Shown here one piece after another: positions 9,481 through 16,748 of a stretch of DNA of 34,554 nucleotides. The notes under the pieces are model-generated. The model was not told the DNA's origin and searched no databases. It saw only the letters and a list, made by a program, of their open reading frames with translations. The number at the start of each line of letters is the position of its first letter. Positions within the stretch are counted from its first letter, which is position 1. The position numbers and the translations under genes are program-made. This stretch comes from Acidobacteriota bacterium (GTDB lineage Bacteria; Acidobacteriota; Vicinamibacteria; Vicinamibacterales; UBA2999). The stretch is taken from contig JACPTI010000028.1 of the NCBI GenBank assembly GCA_016192845.1, positions 1 through 34,554 of the forward strand. The letters are read 5' to 3'.

Positions 9481-11096
9481 CGGGCGGTGAACGGCGGTCT
9501 GTCGACGCGCGCCGCGAGGCGTGCGGCCAGCTCGATCGCGAGCGTCGCCACGCGCGCGGTCCCGGCCGCGTCGATGCGGGGCCAGTCGTCGGTCGGCCGG
9601 TGGTAGTCCTCGTGGAAGCCGGTGAAGAAATGCAGCGCCGGGATGCGCCGGTCGAGGAAGTTCGAGTCGTCACTGCGTCCCGGCCCGGGGCCGCCCGGCC
9701 GCGCGTCGAGGCCGGCTGCCTGCGCCGCCGCCTCGACGTCGGCGCGCAGTGAGGATGCCGCGCTGAGGCCGCCGATCTCCACGCGGCCGCGCGCGCGGCC
9801 GATCATGTCGAGGTTCAGCATCGCGACCGTGTCGGCCAGCGGCACGACCGGATGTTCGGCGTAGTGCGCCGAGCCGAGCAGCCCGCGCTCCTCGCCCGCG
9901 AACGCGACGAACACGAGCGTCCGCGGGAAGCGCGCGCGATCGGCCGCCGCCACCCGCGCGACCTCGATGAGCGCCGCAATCCCGGAGGCGTTGTCGTCGG
10001 CGCCGTTGTGGATCTCTCCGGTGCGTTCGGGGCTGCTGGAGAAGCGCCCGCCCAGGCCGACGTGATCGTAGTGGCCGCCGATCACGATCGCCTCCTCGTC
10101 TCTCGCGTCGTCGGCGCCCGGCAGCACGCCAACCACGTTCCGGACCATGCGGCGATTGACCGCCAGCCGCTGCGTGTAGTCGATCGTCGTGCCGGCGAGC
10201 GCCCGCGACCGCGAGGTCAGATCGCGATCGATCTCGGCGGCGAGCTGGTCGAGCCCCAGGTCTCGCAGCAGGGGCGCCATCTCGTCGCGCCGTGCGCGCA
10301 GCACGGGGAGGCCGTGGTCCTCCGCGTCGGCTTCGATCGTGAACGCGCGGTAGTTCGCCTCGTCGACGCGATGCGACGGATCGGAGACGACAATCAGCGC
10401 CCGGGCGCCGCGCGACCTCGCCGCCGCCGCCTTGTTGTACAGCGTCGTCTCCTGGAGCGGCCGTGCGCCGTTGAGGCGGCTGTCGCGCCGCGCTTCCTGC
10501 GGCTCATGCGAGAAGATGAGCACCGCCTTGCCGTTCACGTCGAGGCCCGCGTAGTCGTCGTAATCGACCGACGGGGCCGCGATGCCGTATCCGGCAAAGA
10601 CGACCGGCACGTCGTCCAGCACGAGCGGCGAATCGCCGGGTGTGACCGCAAGCGGGATGTAGGACTCGCCGAGCATCAGCCGCACCGATCGGCCTCGCCC
10701 CTGGATGACGAGCGCGTTTCCGTCGCCGACGGTCAGACCGGCCGCCAGCTCGAACGGCTGAAACCAGTCGCTGCTGCCACCCCACGGCGGTCCGCCTTGC
10801 TGGCGGACCGCCCAACCAGCGCTGGCTTGTCGGGTCGCAGCGCGACCCGACCGAGGCGCGGTGGGGGCCCCGGCGCTTGGGACGCCCGGCCGAAGGCCGG
10901 CGGCCTTAAACTGGGCTGCAATGTAGTCGGCCGCGCGCTCCAGCCCCTCGCTGCCGTTGCCGCGACCCTGCAGCTCGTCTGAAGACAGGAATTTGATGTG
11001 CTCGAGGAGCCGGTCCGGTTCGGGCACGGGCGGCGCCGCGACTCCGGTTGCCGCCACCAGGGCCAGCACGAGCGCCGCACACAGAAGCCGCCGCAT
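9477..11096 (-). CDS. Secreted M28-family metallopeptidase with PA-type insert
   Basis: 539 residues from the ATG at 11096, starting with the signal peptide MRRLLCAALVLALVAATGVAA. It is a predicted exported di-zinc aminopeptidase. Zinc-site motifs are visible: GGHYDHVGLG (His, Asp), NGADDNASG (bridging Asp), AFAGEERGLLGS (catalytic and ligand Glu), NLDMIGR (Asp) and HFFTGFHEDYH. A PA-like segment lies between the N-terminus and the zinc domain. A family B repeat is inserted in frame at about residues 82-104. An alternative start at 11150 has AGGA upstream and would add 18 residues before the signal peptide. It heads a coupled operon with the two CBS membrane proteins. Confidence 0.9.
   Translation of the reverse strand: MRRLLCAALVLALVAATGVAAPPVPEPDRLLEHIKFLSSDELQGRGNGSEGLERAADYIAAQFKAAGLRPGVPSAGAPTAPRSGRAATRQASAGWAVRQQGGPPWGGSSDWFQPFELAAGLTVGDGNALVIQGRGRSVRLMLGESYIPLAVTPGDSPLVLDDVPVVFAGYGIAAPSVDYDDYAGLDVNGKAVLIFSHEPQEARRDSRLNGARPLQETTLYNKAAAARSRGARALIVVSDPSHRVDEANYRAFTIEADAEDHGLPVLRARRDEMAPLLRDLGLDQLAAEIDRDLTSRSRALAGTTIDYTQRLAVNRRMVRNVVGVLPGADDARDEEAIVIGGHYDHVGLGGRFSSSPERTGEIHNGADDNASGIAALIEVARVAAADRARFPRTLVFVAFAGEERGLLGSAHYAEHPVVPLADTVAMLNLDMIGRARGRVEIGGLSAASSLRADVEAAAQAAGLDARPGGPGPGRSDDSNFLDRRIPALHFFTGFHEDYHRPTDDWPRIDAAGTARVATLAIELAARLAARVDRPPFTAR
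10786..10853. repeat. Family B triple palindrome inside the M28 peptidase gene
   Basis: Three successive palindromes: GGCGGTCCGCC with GGCGGACCGCC, then CCAGCGCTGG, then GTCGGGTCGC with GCGACCCGAC. The same structure and spacing recur at 23754-23819. The repeat is translated in frame, giving SGRAATR...SAGWAVRQQGG. Confidence 0.9.
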
Positions 11097-11097
11097 T

Positions 11098-11158
11098 GGA
11101 CCGCTATGCGGCCCGAAAGGCGGATTTTGTACCGGTTTGCGAATCCGCATAGCGGTCC
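11098..11158. repeat. 14-base inverted repeat upstream of the peptidase gene
   Basis: GGACCGCTATGCGG at 11098-11111 is matched exactly by CCGCATAGCGGTCC at 11145-11158, with 33 bases between. One arm ends one base before the 11096 ATG and the other contains the alternative ATG at 11150. It could be an operator, an mRNA hairpin masking the start, or a dispersed repeat; the sequence alone does not decide. Confidence 0.75.
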
Positions 11159-11206
11159 TAGGGCCCTGCGAGGATATCAAGAGCCCTTGACTGGTCTGAT
11201 CGTAAC

Positions 11207-12046
11207 CTACGCGCCCAGGGCCGTCTGGACCTGGACGCGTTCCCGCGCGGACAGCTCGGGCACGCGTGTCTGCACGATGCCCCCCGGCGACAACCGCGCC
11301 GGAAGGCACCCCGGCCGGTTCCGCACGCCGAATTCGCCGCCCAGCTGGGTGAGCACCGGGAAGGACCGCCGCGCCGAGGACAGCAGCGCCGCCACCAGAT
11401 GTGCCGCCGCGACGCCCAGGGCGTACGGGCCGGGGGGCCAGAGGTGGGCGACCCGCGCTTCGACGCGCGCGAGTTGCGCGGGCGAGAGGACCTGCTGGAG
11501 GGCGTAGCCGCCGATCGAGGCTTCGCTCCAGGGGACCACCAGTTCGGCCGGCGTGCCGAGCACGGTCAGCATCACGTCACGCGGGGAACAGTTCGCCTCC
11601 ATTGCGACGATGGCCGTGACGGCGGAGGCGAACGCCTCGGGTGCGGACCCGAGAAGGCGGCGGCGCTCGACGCCGAGCTCGGTGGCCGAGAACGCCAGGA
11701 GGTCTCCCTGGGCGGCGCCCGCGAACACGATCGGCGCGCGATCGAGGTATGGCACCAGCTGCCTCAGCAGCGCCAGCCCTTCGTCGCCCAGCCACTCGCC
11801 GCCGCCGACGCGATCCGCAACGACGCACGCCGCACAGCCGGCAACGCGCGTGGCATCGTCGCTTCCTTCGAGTTGCGCATGAAACCCGCCGATCGGCCCG
11901 GCCTGCCGGATATCGAGCGCTTTACCGGCCGCGACGCTGCCCGCCGGATCGACGAGCAGCACGCGCCCGACACGGTCGGAAGCGGCGAGCGCGTGCGCGG
12001 TGGCGCCGCCGATGTCGCCGGCGCCGATGATCGCGACAGTGGTCAT
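11207..12046 (-). CDS. Malate/lactate-dehydrogenase-fold protein lacking catalytic residues
   Basis: 279 residues from the ATG at 12046 (MTTVAIIGAGDIGGATAH). The N-terminal NAD-binding GAGDIGG motif and the LLVDPAG acidic strand end fit an MDH/LDH-like Rossmann domain, with LDIRQAGP following as in the family. The catalytic parts do not. The substrate loop with its arginines is replaced by VVADRVGGGEW. The Asp-x-x-Arg segment is absent (APEAFASAV). The GGHG site of the catalytic histidine reads LGTPAELVVP. It is therefore probably not an active malate dehydrogenase; a structural or regulatory role is possible. An upstream frame extension is encoded by seven-base repeats and is unlikely to be real. 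Confidence 0.75.
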   Translation of the reverse strand: MTTVAIIGAGDIGGATAHALAASDRVGRVLLVDPAGSVAAGKALDIRQAGPIGGFHAQLEGSDDATRVAGCAACVVADRVGGGEWLGDEGLALLRQLVPYLDRAPIVFAGAAQGDLLAFSATELGVERRRLLGSAPEAFASAVTAIVAMEANCSPRDVMLTVLGTPAELVVPWSEASIGGYALQQVLSPAQLARVEARVAHLWPPGPYALGVAAAHLVAALLSSARRSFPVLTQLGGEFGVRNRPGCLPARLSPGGIVQTRVPELSARERVQVQTALGA

Positions 12047-12145
12047 CAGTAGACAGTAGGCAGTAGGCAGTAGGTAGTAGGCAGTAGAGAACCGCGGCAA
12101 GGAGAAGGCTTTGCCGCTCACTGCCTACTGCCTACTGCCCACTGG
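12047..12145. repeat. Inverted arrays of a seven-base repeat (CAGTAGG / CCTACTG)
   Basis: About five CAGTAGG-like units at 12050-12086 face three to four inverted CTACTGC units at 12118-12144. The arms can pair into a long stem with the loop around 12087-12117, which itself contains a GCGGCAAGG / CTTTGCCGC pairing. It lies between the divergent MDH-like and SDR genes. Confidence 0.88.
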
Positions 12146-12151
12146 GTATTG

Positions 12152-12157
12152 TATAAA
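12152..12157 (+). promoter_or_regulatory. -10 box (TATAAA) for the SDR gene
   Basis: TATAAA ends six bases before the GTG start at 12164, implying a leaderless or nearly leaderless transcript. No -35 element is recognisable because the upstream DNA is the seven-base repeat array. Confidence 0.4.
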
Positions 12158-12163
12158 GACGGC

Positions 12164-12880
12164 GTGACACTCACGGGCAAAGTGGCCGTCGTAACCGGCG
12201 GGTCCCGCGGAATCGGCCTGGCGATTGCGCGTGCGCTCGGTGCGCGAGGGGCCCAGGTGGCGATCACCGCCACCTCCGACGCGACGCTTCGCGCGGCGGT
12301 GGCCGAACTGGGCGGCGGCGGAGCGGCCGTGCTGCCGATTCGCGCCGACGTCCGGCGCCACGCCGAGATGGAGGAGGCGATCGGCCAGGTCGTCCGCCGT
12401 TTCGGTGGTCTCGACATCCTCGTCAACAACGCCGGCATCGGCCTGTTTCGCGCGGTCGCCGACATGTCGGTGGACGACTGGCAGACGATCATCGATACGA
12501 ACGTGAGCGGGGTATTCTACTGCTGCCGGGTGGCGCTGCCGCACCTCCGCGCGCGCGGGGGAGGGTGGATCATCAACATCAGCAGTCTGGCGAGCAAGAA
12601 CCCCTTTCCCGAGGCGGCCGCGTACTGCGCATCGAAGGCGGCGCTCAACGCGTTCAGCGAGGCGCTGATGCAGGAGGTGCGCTACGACGGCATCCGTGTC
12701 GCGTACATCATGCCGGGATCGGTCCGGACCGAGTTCGCCGCGCGCCGGCCGGGCAGCGACGACTGGCGGCTGTCGCCCGACGACGTCGCGCAGGTCGTGG
12801 TGGATCTGGTTGCGCACCCGTCGCGCAGCCTGCCGAGCGCGGTGGAGATACGCCCGTCGCAGCCGCCGAGAAAGGGATGA
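12164..12880 (+). CDS. Short-chain dehydrogenase/reductase (SDR)
   Basis: 238 residues from a GTG at 12164 (MTLTGKVAVVTGG). Classical SDR features: cofactor motif TGGSRGIG, NNAG, the catalytic Ser in INISSLASK, and YCASK with the catalytic Tyr and Lys. The nearest type is 3-oxoacyl-ACP reductase (FabG-like), but the substrate cannot be fixed. A TTG at 12149 would add five residues and overlaps the -10 box, so it is less likely. The stop codon overlaps the next gene's ATG, suggesting co-translation with the kinase-like protein. Confidence 0.9.
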   Translation: MTLTGKVAVVTGGSRGIGLAIARALGARGAQVAITATSDATLRAAVAELGGGGAAVLPIRADVRRHAEMEEAIGQVVRRFGGLDILVNNAGIGLFRAVADMSVDDWQTIIDTNVSGVFYCCRVALPHLRARGGGWIINISSLASKNPFPEAAAYCASKAALNAFSEALMQEVRYDGIRVAYIMPGSVRTEFAARRPGSDDWRLSPDDVAQVVVDLVAHPSRSLPSAVEIRPSQPPRKG

Positions 12881-13779
12881 TGCAGCCGCTCGGGGTCGTC
12901 GCGCACTACAACCTGCTCGAGCACCTGGACTCCGCCGGCCCGGGCGAGCTGTATCGCGCACGCGACACGCGCCTCGGCCGGACCGTCAGCCTGCGTCTGC
13001 TGCCGCCCGACTTCGCCCGCGAGCCGGACGCGCGGGCGGCGCTCCTCGAGCGGGTCCGCTCGCTGGCCGCGCTCTCGCACCCGAACATCACGGCGCTCTT
13101 CGACGCCGGCGAGCACGACGGCCGCGTGTATGTGGTGTACGAATTTCTCAAGGGACAGACGCTGCGCGCAGAAATGGCGGGGCGGACGATGAACGTCCGG
13201 CGCGCGGTCGAGCTGGCGATCCAGATGGCCGACGCGGTCGCCGACGCCCACGCCGCGGGGTTCATTCACGGCGGCCTCAGTCCCGATTCGATCGCCGTGA
13301 CCGCGAAGGGGCGCGTCAAGATTCCGGCCCTCGAGCTGGCGGCCTACGGCGGCTTCGACGAGGAAGGGGGCGCCGTGCGGCTTCGCGACTACGACTCGCC
13401 CGAGGAGGCGCGCGGACAGCCGGCCGACGAGCGGTCGGACATCTATTCGGTCGGCGCGGTGCTGTACGAGATGCTCACCGCACGCCGGCCGCTCCATCGC
13501 GGCGCGGCGGCGCCGAGCGTCGCCAATCGCCACGTGCCGCCGGAGCTGGACGATATCGTGCTGAAGGCGGTCGCGCCCAATCCCGGTTCGAGGTTTCAGA
13601 GCGCGGCGACCTTTGCCGCCGAGCTGCGCAGCCTGGCCGCCATTCTCGACGTGCGGGGCGGCGCCGGCGACGAGCCCGAGCACGCCGAGCCGTCCGGCGC
13701 CCATGTCGGGCGCGCGGTCGTGATGGCGCTCCTCATTCTGCTGGTTCTCGGGACGCTGGCCTGGCTGATGCTGACGTGA
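12877..13779 (+). CDS. Membrane-anchored serine/threonine pseudokinase
   Basis: 300 residues from ATG-ATG at 12877/12880, overlapping the SDR stop. The fold is that of a bacterial Ser/Thr kinase: YRARDTRLGR after the glycine-loop position, LSHPNITALFDAGEHDG, YVVYEFLKGQTL, and SDIYSVGAVLYEML (helix F). All catalytic motifs are altered. The VAIK lysine position reads VSLRLL, HRDLKPxN reads HGGLSPDS, and the DFG segment reads IPALELA. A single membrane helix (VVMALLILLVLGTLAWLML) closes the protein, so the kinase-like domain is cytoplasmic and C-terminally anchored. A scaffold or sensor role is likely rather than phosphorylation. The 3' end overlaps the convergent receiver gene by 47 bases. Confidence 0.85.
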   Translation: MMQPLGVVAHYNLLEHLDSAGPGELYRARDTRLGRTVSLRLLPPDFAREPDARAALLERVRSLAALSHPNITALFDAGEHDGRVYVVYEFLKGQTLRAEMAGRTMNVRRAVELAIQMADAVADAHAAGFIHGGLSPDSIAVTAKGRVKIPALELAAYGGFDEEGGAVRLRDYDSPEEARGQPADERSDIYSVGAVLYEMLTARRPLHRGAAAPSVANRHVPPELDDIVLKAVAPNPGSRFQSAATFAAELRSLAAILDVRGGAGDEPEHAEPSGAHVGRAVVMALLILLVLGTLAWLMLT

Positions 13780-14116
13780 GGATCTCGCCGAGCCGATCGG
13801 AGAAGGCGGATCGCGCGAGTACCTCGTCGATCCCGGCCGCGCGCGCGGCGGAGATCACGTCGGTCTGCACGTGTGAGACGTAGCCGAGCGTGCGGATGCC
13901 GCGCAGTGCGGCGTCCGCCTTCATCGCCGCAATCACGTCGAGCGGGCGCAGCTTCGCGCTGTTCAGATCGAAGATGACGAGCGAGGGTTGCTTTTCCCGG
14001 ATGCGCGGCAGCACCATCTCCGGGTTGCGCTCGAAGAAGATGGGAGTGCCCAGCGACTTGGCCGCCGTCGAAATCTTGATGGAAAAGATCAGATCGTCGA
14101 CCGCACAGAGCACCAT
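13733..14116 (-). CDS. Atypical single-domain response-regulator-like protein
   Basis: 127 residues from the ATG at 14116. The receiver-like pattern is there: an acidic pair in CAVDDLIF at the end of the first strand, Asp in LVIFDLNSAKLRPLDV at the phospho-acceptor position, and TLGYVSH at the Thr/Ser position. The conserved lysine loop near the C-terminus reads VLARSAF, so the usual Lys is absent. No output domain follows. It may be a degenerate receiver or a stand-alone docking module. Its start is only nine bases from the divergent hydrolase start. Confidence 0.65.
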   Translation of the reverse strand: MVLCAVDDLIFSIKISTAAKSLGTPIFFERNPEMVLPRIREKQPSLVIFDLNSAKLRPLDVIAAMKADAALRGIRTLGYVSHVQTDVISAARAAGIDEVLARSAFSDRLGEILTSASARPASREPAE

Positions 14117-14125
14117 ACCGACATT

Positions 14126-14800
14126 ATGATCCTCGAAACCCGCGCGGCTCCACCTTTCTTCAAGAACGGCTACCTCGTCGGTTGCGAGCGCACCAGGGAG
14201 GCCATCGTCATCGATCCGGGCGACGAGGCCGGCGATCTCGTGGCCGCCGTGCGCGCGCACGATCTGCGCGTGAAGTACATCCTGCTGACGCACGCCCACG
14301 TCGACCACATCACCGGCGTGGGCGCAGTGAAGGAAGCCTTCCACATCCCCGTGTACCTCCACAGGGACGACCTGCCCCTGTACGAGCGTGCCGTCCAGCA
14401 GGCGCAGATGTTTGGATTCGAGGTCGATCGGCCGCCCCCCGTCGACGCGTTCTACGACATGCAGCCGATGCGCTTCGGCGATCACGAGGTACGGGTCCAT
14501 CACACGCCCGGGCATTGCCCCGGCGGGGTCTGCCTGCAGATCGCCAACCACCTGTTCGTCGGAGATACGCTCTTTGCGGGGTCGATCGGCCGCACCGATC
14601 TGCCCGGCGGCAACTACGAAGTGCTGATGCGGTCGATTACCGGGGTGCTGTTTCCGCTCGGCGACGACTGCATCGTGCACTCGGGCCATGGGCCCGATAC
14701 GTCGATCGGCCGCGAGCGGAAGACGAATCCGTTCGTGCTGGAGTACTTCGCCGTCAAGGGCACGAAGACGGGAAGCCACGAAGGACACAAAGGTCACTAA
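14126..14800 (+). CDS. Metallo-beta-lactamase-fold hydrolase (glyoxalase II-like)
   Basis: 224 residues from the ATG at 14126. Metal-site motifs: THAHVDHITG (HxHxDH), HTPGHCPGG with a metal His, VGDTLFAGSIGRTDL with the bridging Asp, and HSGHGPDTSIGRE with the last His. It resembles the YcbL/GloB group of thioester hydrolases. The last dozen residues (TKTGSHEGHKGH) are encoded by a CCACGAAGGACACAAAGGTCAC repeat and probably lie outside the original protein. The start is nine bases from the divergent receiver gene, leaving no room for a ribosome site, so a leaderless message is likely. Confidence 0.9.
   Translation: MILETRAAPPFFKNGYLVGCERTREAIVIDPGDEAGDLVAAVRAHDLRVKYILLTHAHVDHITGVGAVKEAFHIPVYLHRDDLPLYERAVQQAQMFGFEVDRPPPVDAFYDMQPMRFGDHEVRVHHTPGHCPGGVCLQIANHLFVGDTLFAGSIGRTDLPGGNYEVLMRSITGVLFPLGDDCIVHSGHGPDTSIGRERKTNPFVLEYFAVKGTKTGSHEGHKGH
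14774..14797. repeat. CCACGAAGGACACAAAGGTCAC-type repeat
   Basis: A purine-rich repeat at the end of the hydrolase gene, ending at its stop codon. Similar CACGAAGGACAC units are common intergenic repeats in environmental bacteria (general recollection, not checked). The stretch from here to 14895 shows no gene. Confidence 0.45.
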
Positions 14801-14895
14801 CGCAGAGGCGCGGCGACTGGATCACCGTGCTGCCGGACGCTGGCCGAACTTCTCACTCAGTCGACGTGAACTGGAGAGAATGACCCGGAAAACGT

Positions 14896-15372
14896 TCATC
14901 TTCGCAGAAGATCCTTCAGGGGCAGCGGTTGCTCGAAATCCACGGTCGTGCCAAGACCCGCGTGACCCGACGTCTCGATCAGCAGGCCCGTTTCGGAGAT
15001 GTTGACCAGACCAACTGTTGAGGCGCCGGGAATCGTCAGGCGCAGCTCCGGAATCAGCTCGCGCCGCTCCAGACGGCGCGCTGACCGACGCTCGTGTCTC
15101 TGACCCGTCGGTGCCGGAACGACGGCAGACGGCGCCGACACCAACCCCGGCGCGCCGCTCAGGCCGGCGATCGTCGCGTCAACGTCGAGCTGCAACAACA
15201 GCGCCAGAATCTCGGTGGCGGTGAGGAAGCCGTGGCCCGCGACCGCGGGTGGAATGATTCGACCGTTCGTGATGTGACGGCCTTCACGCGAGAGTTCCCT
15301 CGCGTCGTGTTGTGTGAGGGAGTGCGACGCGGCCGTATGTGTGCCGCTGCCGGAATGCATCGGTCTGGGCAT
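14896..15372 (-). CDS. Hypothetical protein with truncated PilZ-like domain
   Basis: 158 residues from the ATG at 15372, which overlaps the preceding stop codon in TGATG. The C-terminal 60 residues resemble the start of a PilZ domain: an Arg-rich RRSARRLERREL, then LVNISETGLLIET (the [D/N]xSxxG motif). The frame stops about 25 residues later, before the rest of the usual barrel, so the domain is incomplete. The N-terminal part is low in recognisable features. A c-di-GMP role would be speculative. This may be a decaying gene; the neighbouring 15.8-16.4 kb stretch is also degenerate. Confidence 0.4.
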   Translation of the reverse strand: MPRPMHSGSGTHTAASHSLTQHDARELSREGRHITNGRIIPPAVAGHGFLTATEILALLLQLDVDATIAGLSGAPGLVSAPSAVVPAPTGQRHERRSARRLERRELIPELRLTIPGASTVGLVNISETGLLIETSGHAGLGTTVDFEQPLPLKDLLRR

Positions 15373-15620
15373 CACCGAAGCACTTCACCGTCGACGGCGA
15401 TGAGCCGCACGTACAGGTCTGGTATGCCAGTCGGGGCCGGCACGAGTTCGTTCAGCTTCACGATCTTTATCTGCGCGTAGGGCTGAATCGAGTGGATCTG
15501 CCTGTCGGGGGAGGACTCGCGAGCAACATGGGCCGACATGATGGCCCCTGTTGCCGGCACCGCGACACTGGTGAGCGCCCACATCAGTGTCCTGCGAATT
15601 CCACATGACATCGTCTTCAT
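15372..15620 (-). CDS. Small predicted exported protein, unrecognised
   Basis: 82 residues from an ATG at 15620 with GGAAGGATGAAG just upstream. The N-terminus (MKTMSCGIRRTLMWALTSVAVP) looks like a signal peptide. The rest (HSIQPYAQIKIVKLNELVPA, then PDLYVRLIAVDGE) matches no family I recognise. Its stop overlaps the start of the PilZ-like ORF. The 5' side to 15730 is hairpin-rich (CCCTTCAGGGGCAACCCC). Confidence 0.4.
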   Translation of the reverse strand: MKTMSCGIRRTLMWALTSVAVPATGAIMSAHVARESSPDRQIHSIQPYAQIKIVKLNELVPAPTGIPDLYVRLIAVDGEVLR

Positions 15621-15747
15621 CCTTCCACTGTTGATCGTTTCCGGTTGCCGGAAGGGGCGATGCCCTTCAGGGGCAACCCCGATGCCATGGCGGGCGAACC
15701 GGGCAAACGACAGCGAATCAGCCAATTACACGGTGTGGCTGTGCGCT

Positions 15748-15806
15748 CGCGGGGGTGTGCAGTGAGCGCCTCGAGTGTGCGCCGCGCGGGTCGCGCACAC
15801 CCCGCG
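15748..15806. terminator. Imperfect hairpin downstream of the sigma-54 remnant
   Basis: CGCGGGGGTGTGC at 15748-15760 pairs with GCACACCCCGCG at 15795-15806 with one bulged base. It lies 40-100 bases past the end of the minus-strand sigma-54 fragment. There is no T-run, so a terminator role is only a possibility. Confidence 0.3.
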
Positions 15807-15847
15807 GGCCCGCTCGGCAGTTGACAGAAAGAATAGAAAGTCGCGCG

Positions 15848-16320
<473 letters not shown>

Positions 16321-16437
16321 AGCCAGCCCGACCTGGGGGTCCGCCCTCGACACCCGACAGGCCGACCACTCCAGCCGCGGGCCTTGGCGCTGGCCGGGAT
16401 GGACCCTGAGAGTGTCAGAAGGTCGCTGACTGCAAAC

Positions 16438-16737
16438 TCAATCTGCGTCCCGCAGCGCCACGAGCTCCACGCGGCCGACGCCCAGACGGTCGCCCGGCGT
16501 CAGGCGGGCGGTCTCCACACGCTGGCCGTTGACGAACGTCCCGTTGGTGCTCTCGAGATCTTTCACTTCCAGCTCGCCCGTCGGCAGCGCCGTCAGCCGG
16601 CAGTGGACGCGGGAGACGAGGGACGCGTCGAGGATGAAGTCGGCGCCGGTGGCGCGCCCCAGCGTCCGGACGCCGCCCGGCAGGATGCGAAACGTCTTTT
16701 CGGGTGTGCCCTCGTCCACGGTGCGCAGGATCCACAT
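16438..16737 (-). CDS. FHA domain protein
   Basis: 99 residues, a single forkhead-associated domain with the phosphothreonine-binding pattern: TLGRA, SLVSRVHCRL and STNGTFVNGQ. Such domains bind phosphothreonine proteins. The gene starts 11 bases after the fused E1 stop on the same strand. It could be a stand-alone protein or the severed N-terminus of the sigma-54 activator remnant that follows 120 bases downstream. Those 120 bases show no gene. Confidence 0.85.
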   Translation of the reverse strand: MWILRTVDEGTPEKTFRILPGGVRTLGRATGADFILDASLVSRVHCRLTALPTGELEVKDLESTNGTFVNGQRVETARLTPGDRLGVGRVELVALRDAD

Positions 16738-16748
16738 GGGTTGACCCC

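Noticed and set aside
11160..11309. N-terminal extension of the M28 peptidase from a start at 11309
   Set aside because: It would put about 70 unrelated residues before a clear signal peptide and overlap the MDH-like gene.
12047..12121. 25-residue N-terminal extension of the MDH-like protein
   Set aside because: Encoded by the CAGTAGG repeat array; the Rossmann fold begins properly at MTTVAIIGAG.
15625..15720. Possible c-di-GMP riboswitch upstream of the small exported protein and PilZ-like ORF
   Set aside because: The region is hairpin-rich and has GGGGTTGCCCC, but the GGCAAACC and GACGCAAAGC elements expected of that riboswitch are not on the coding strand.
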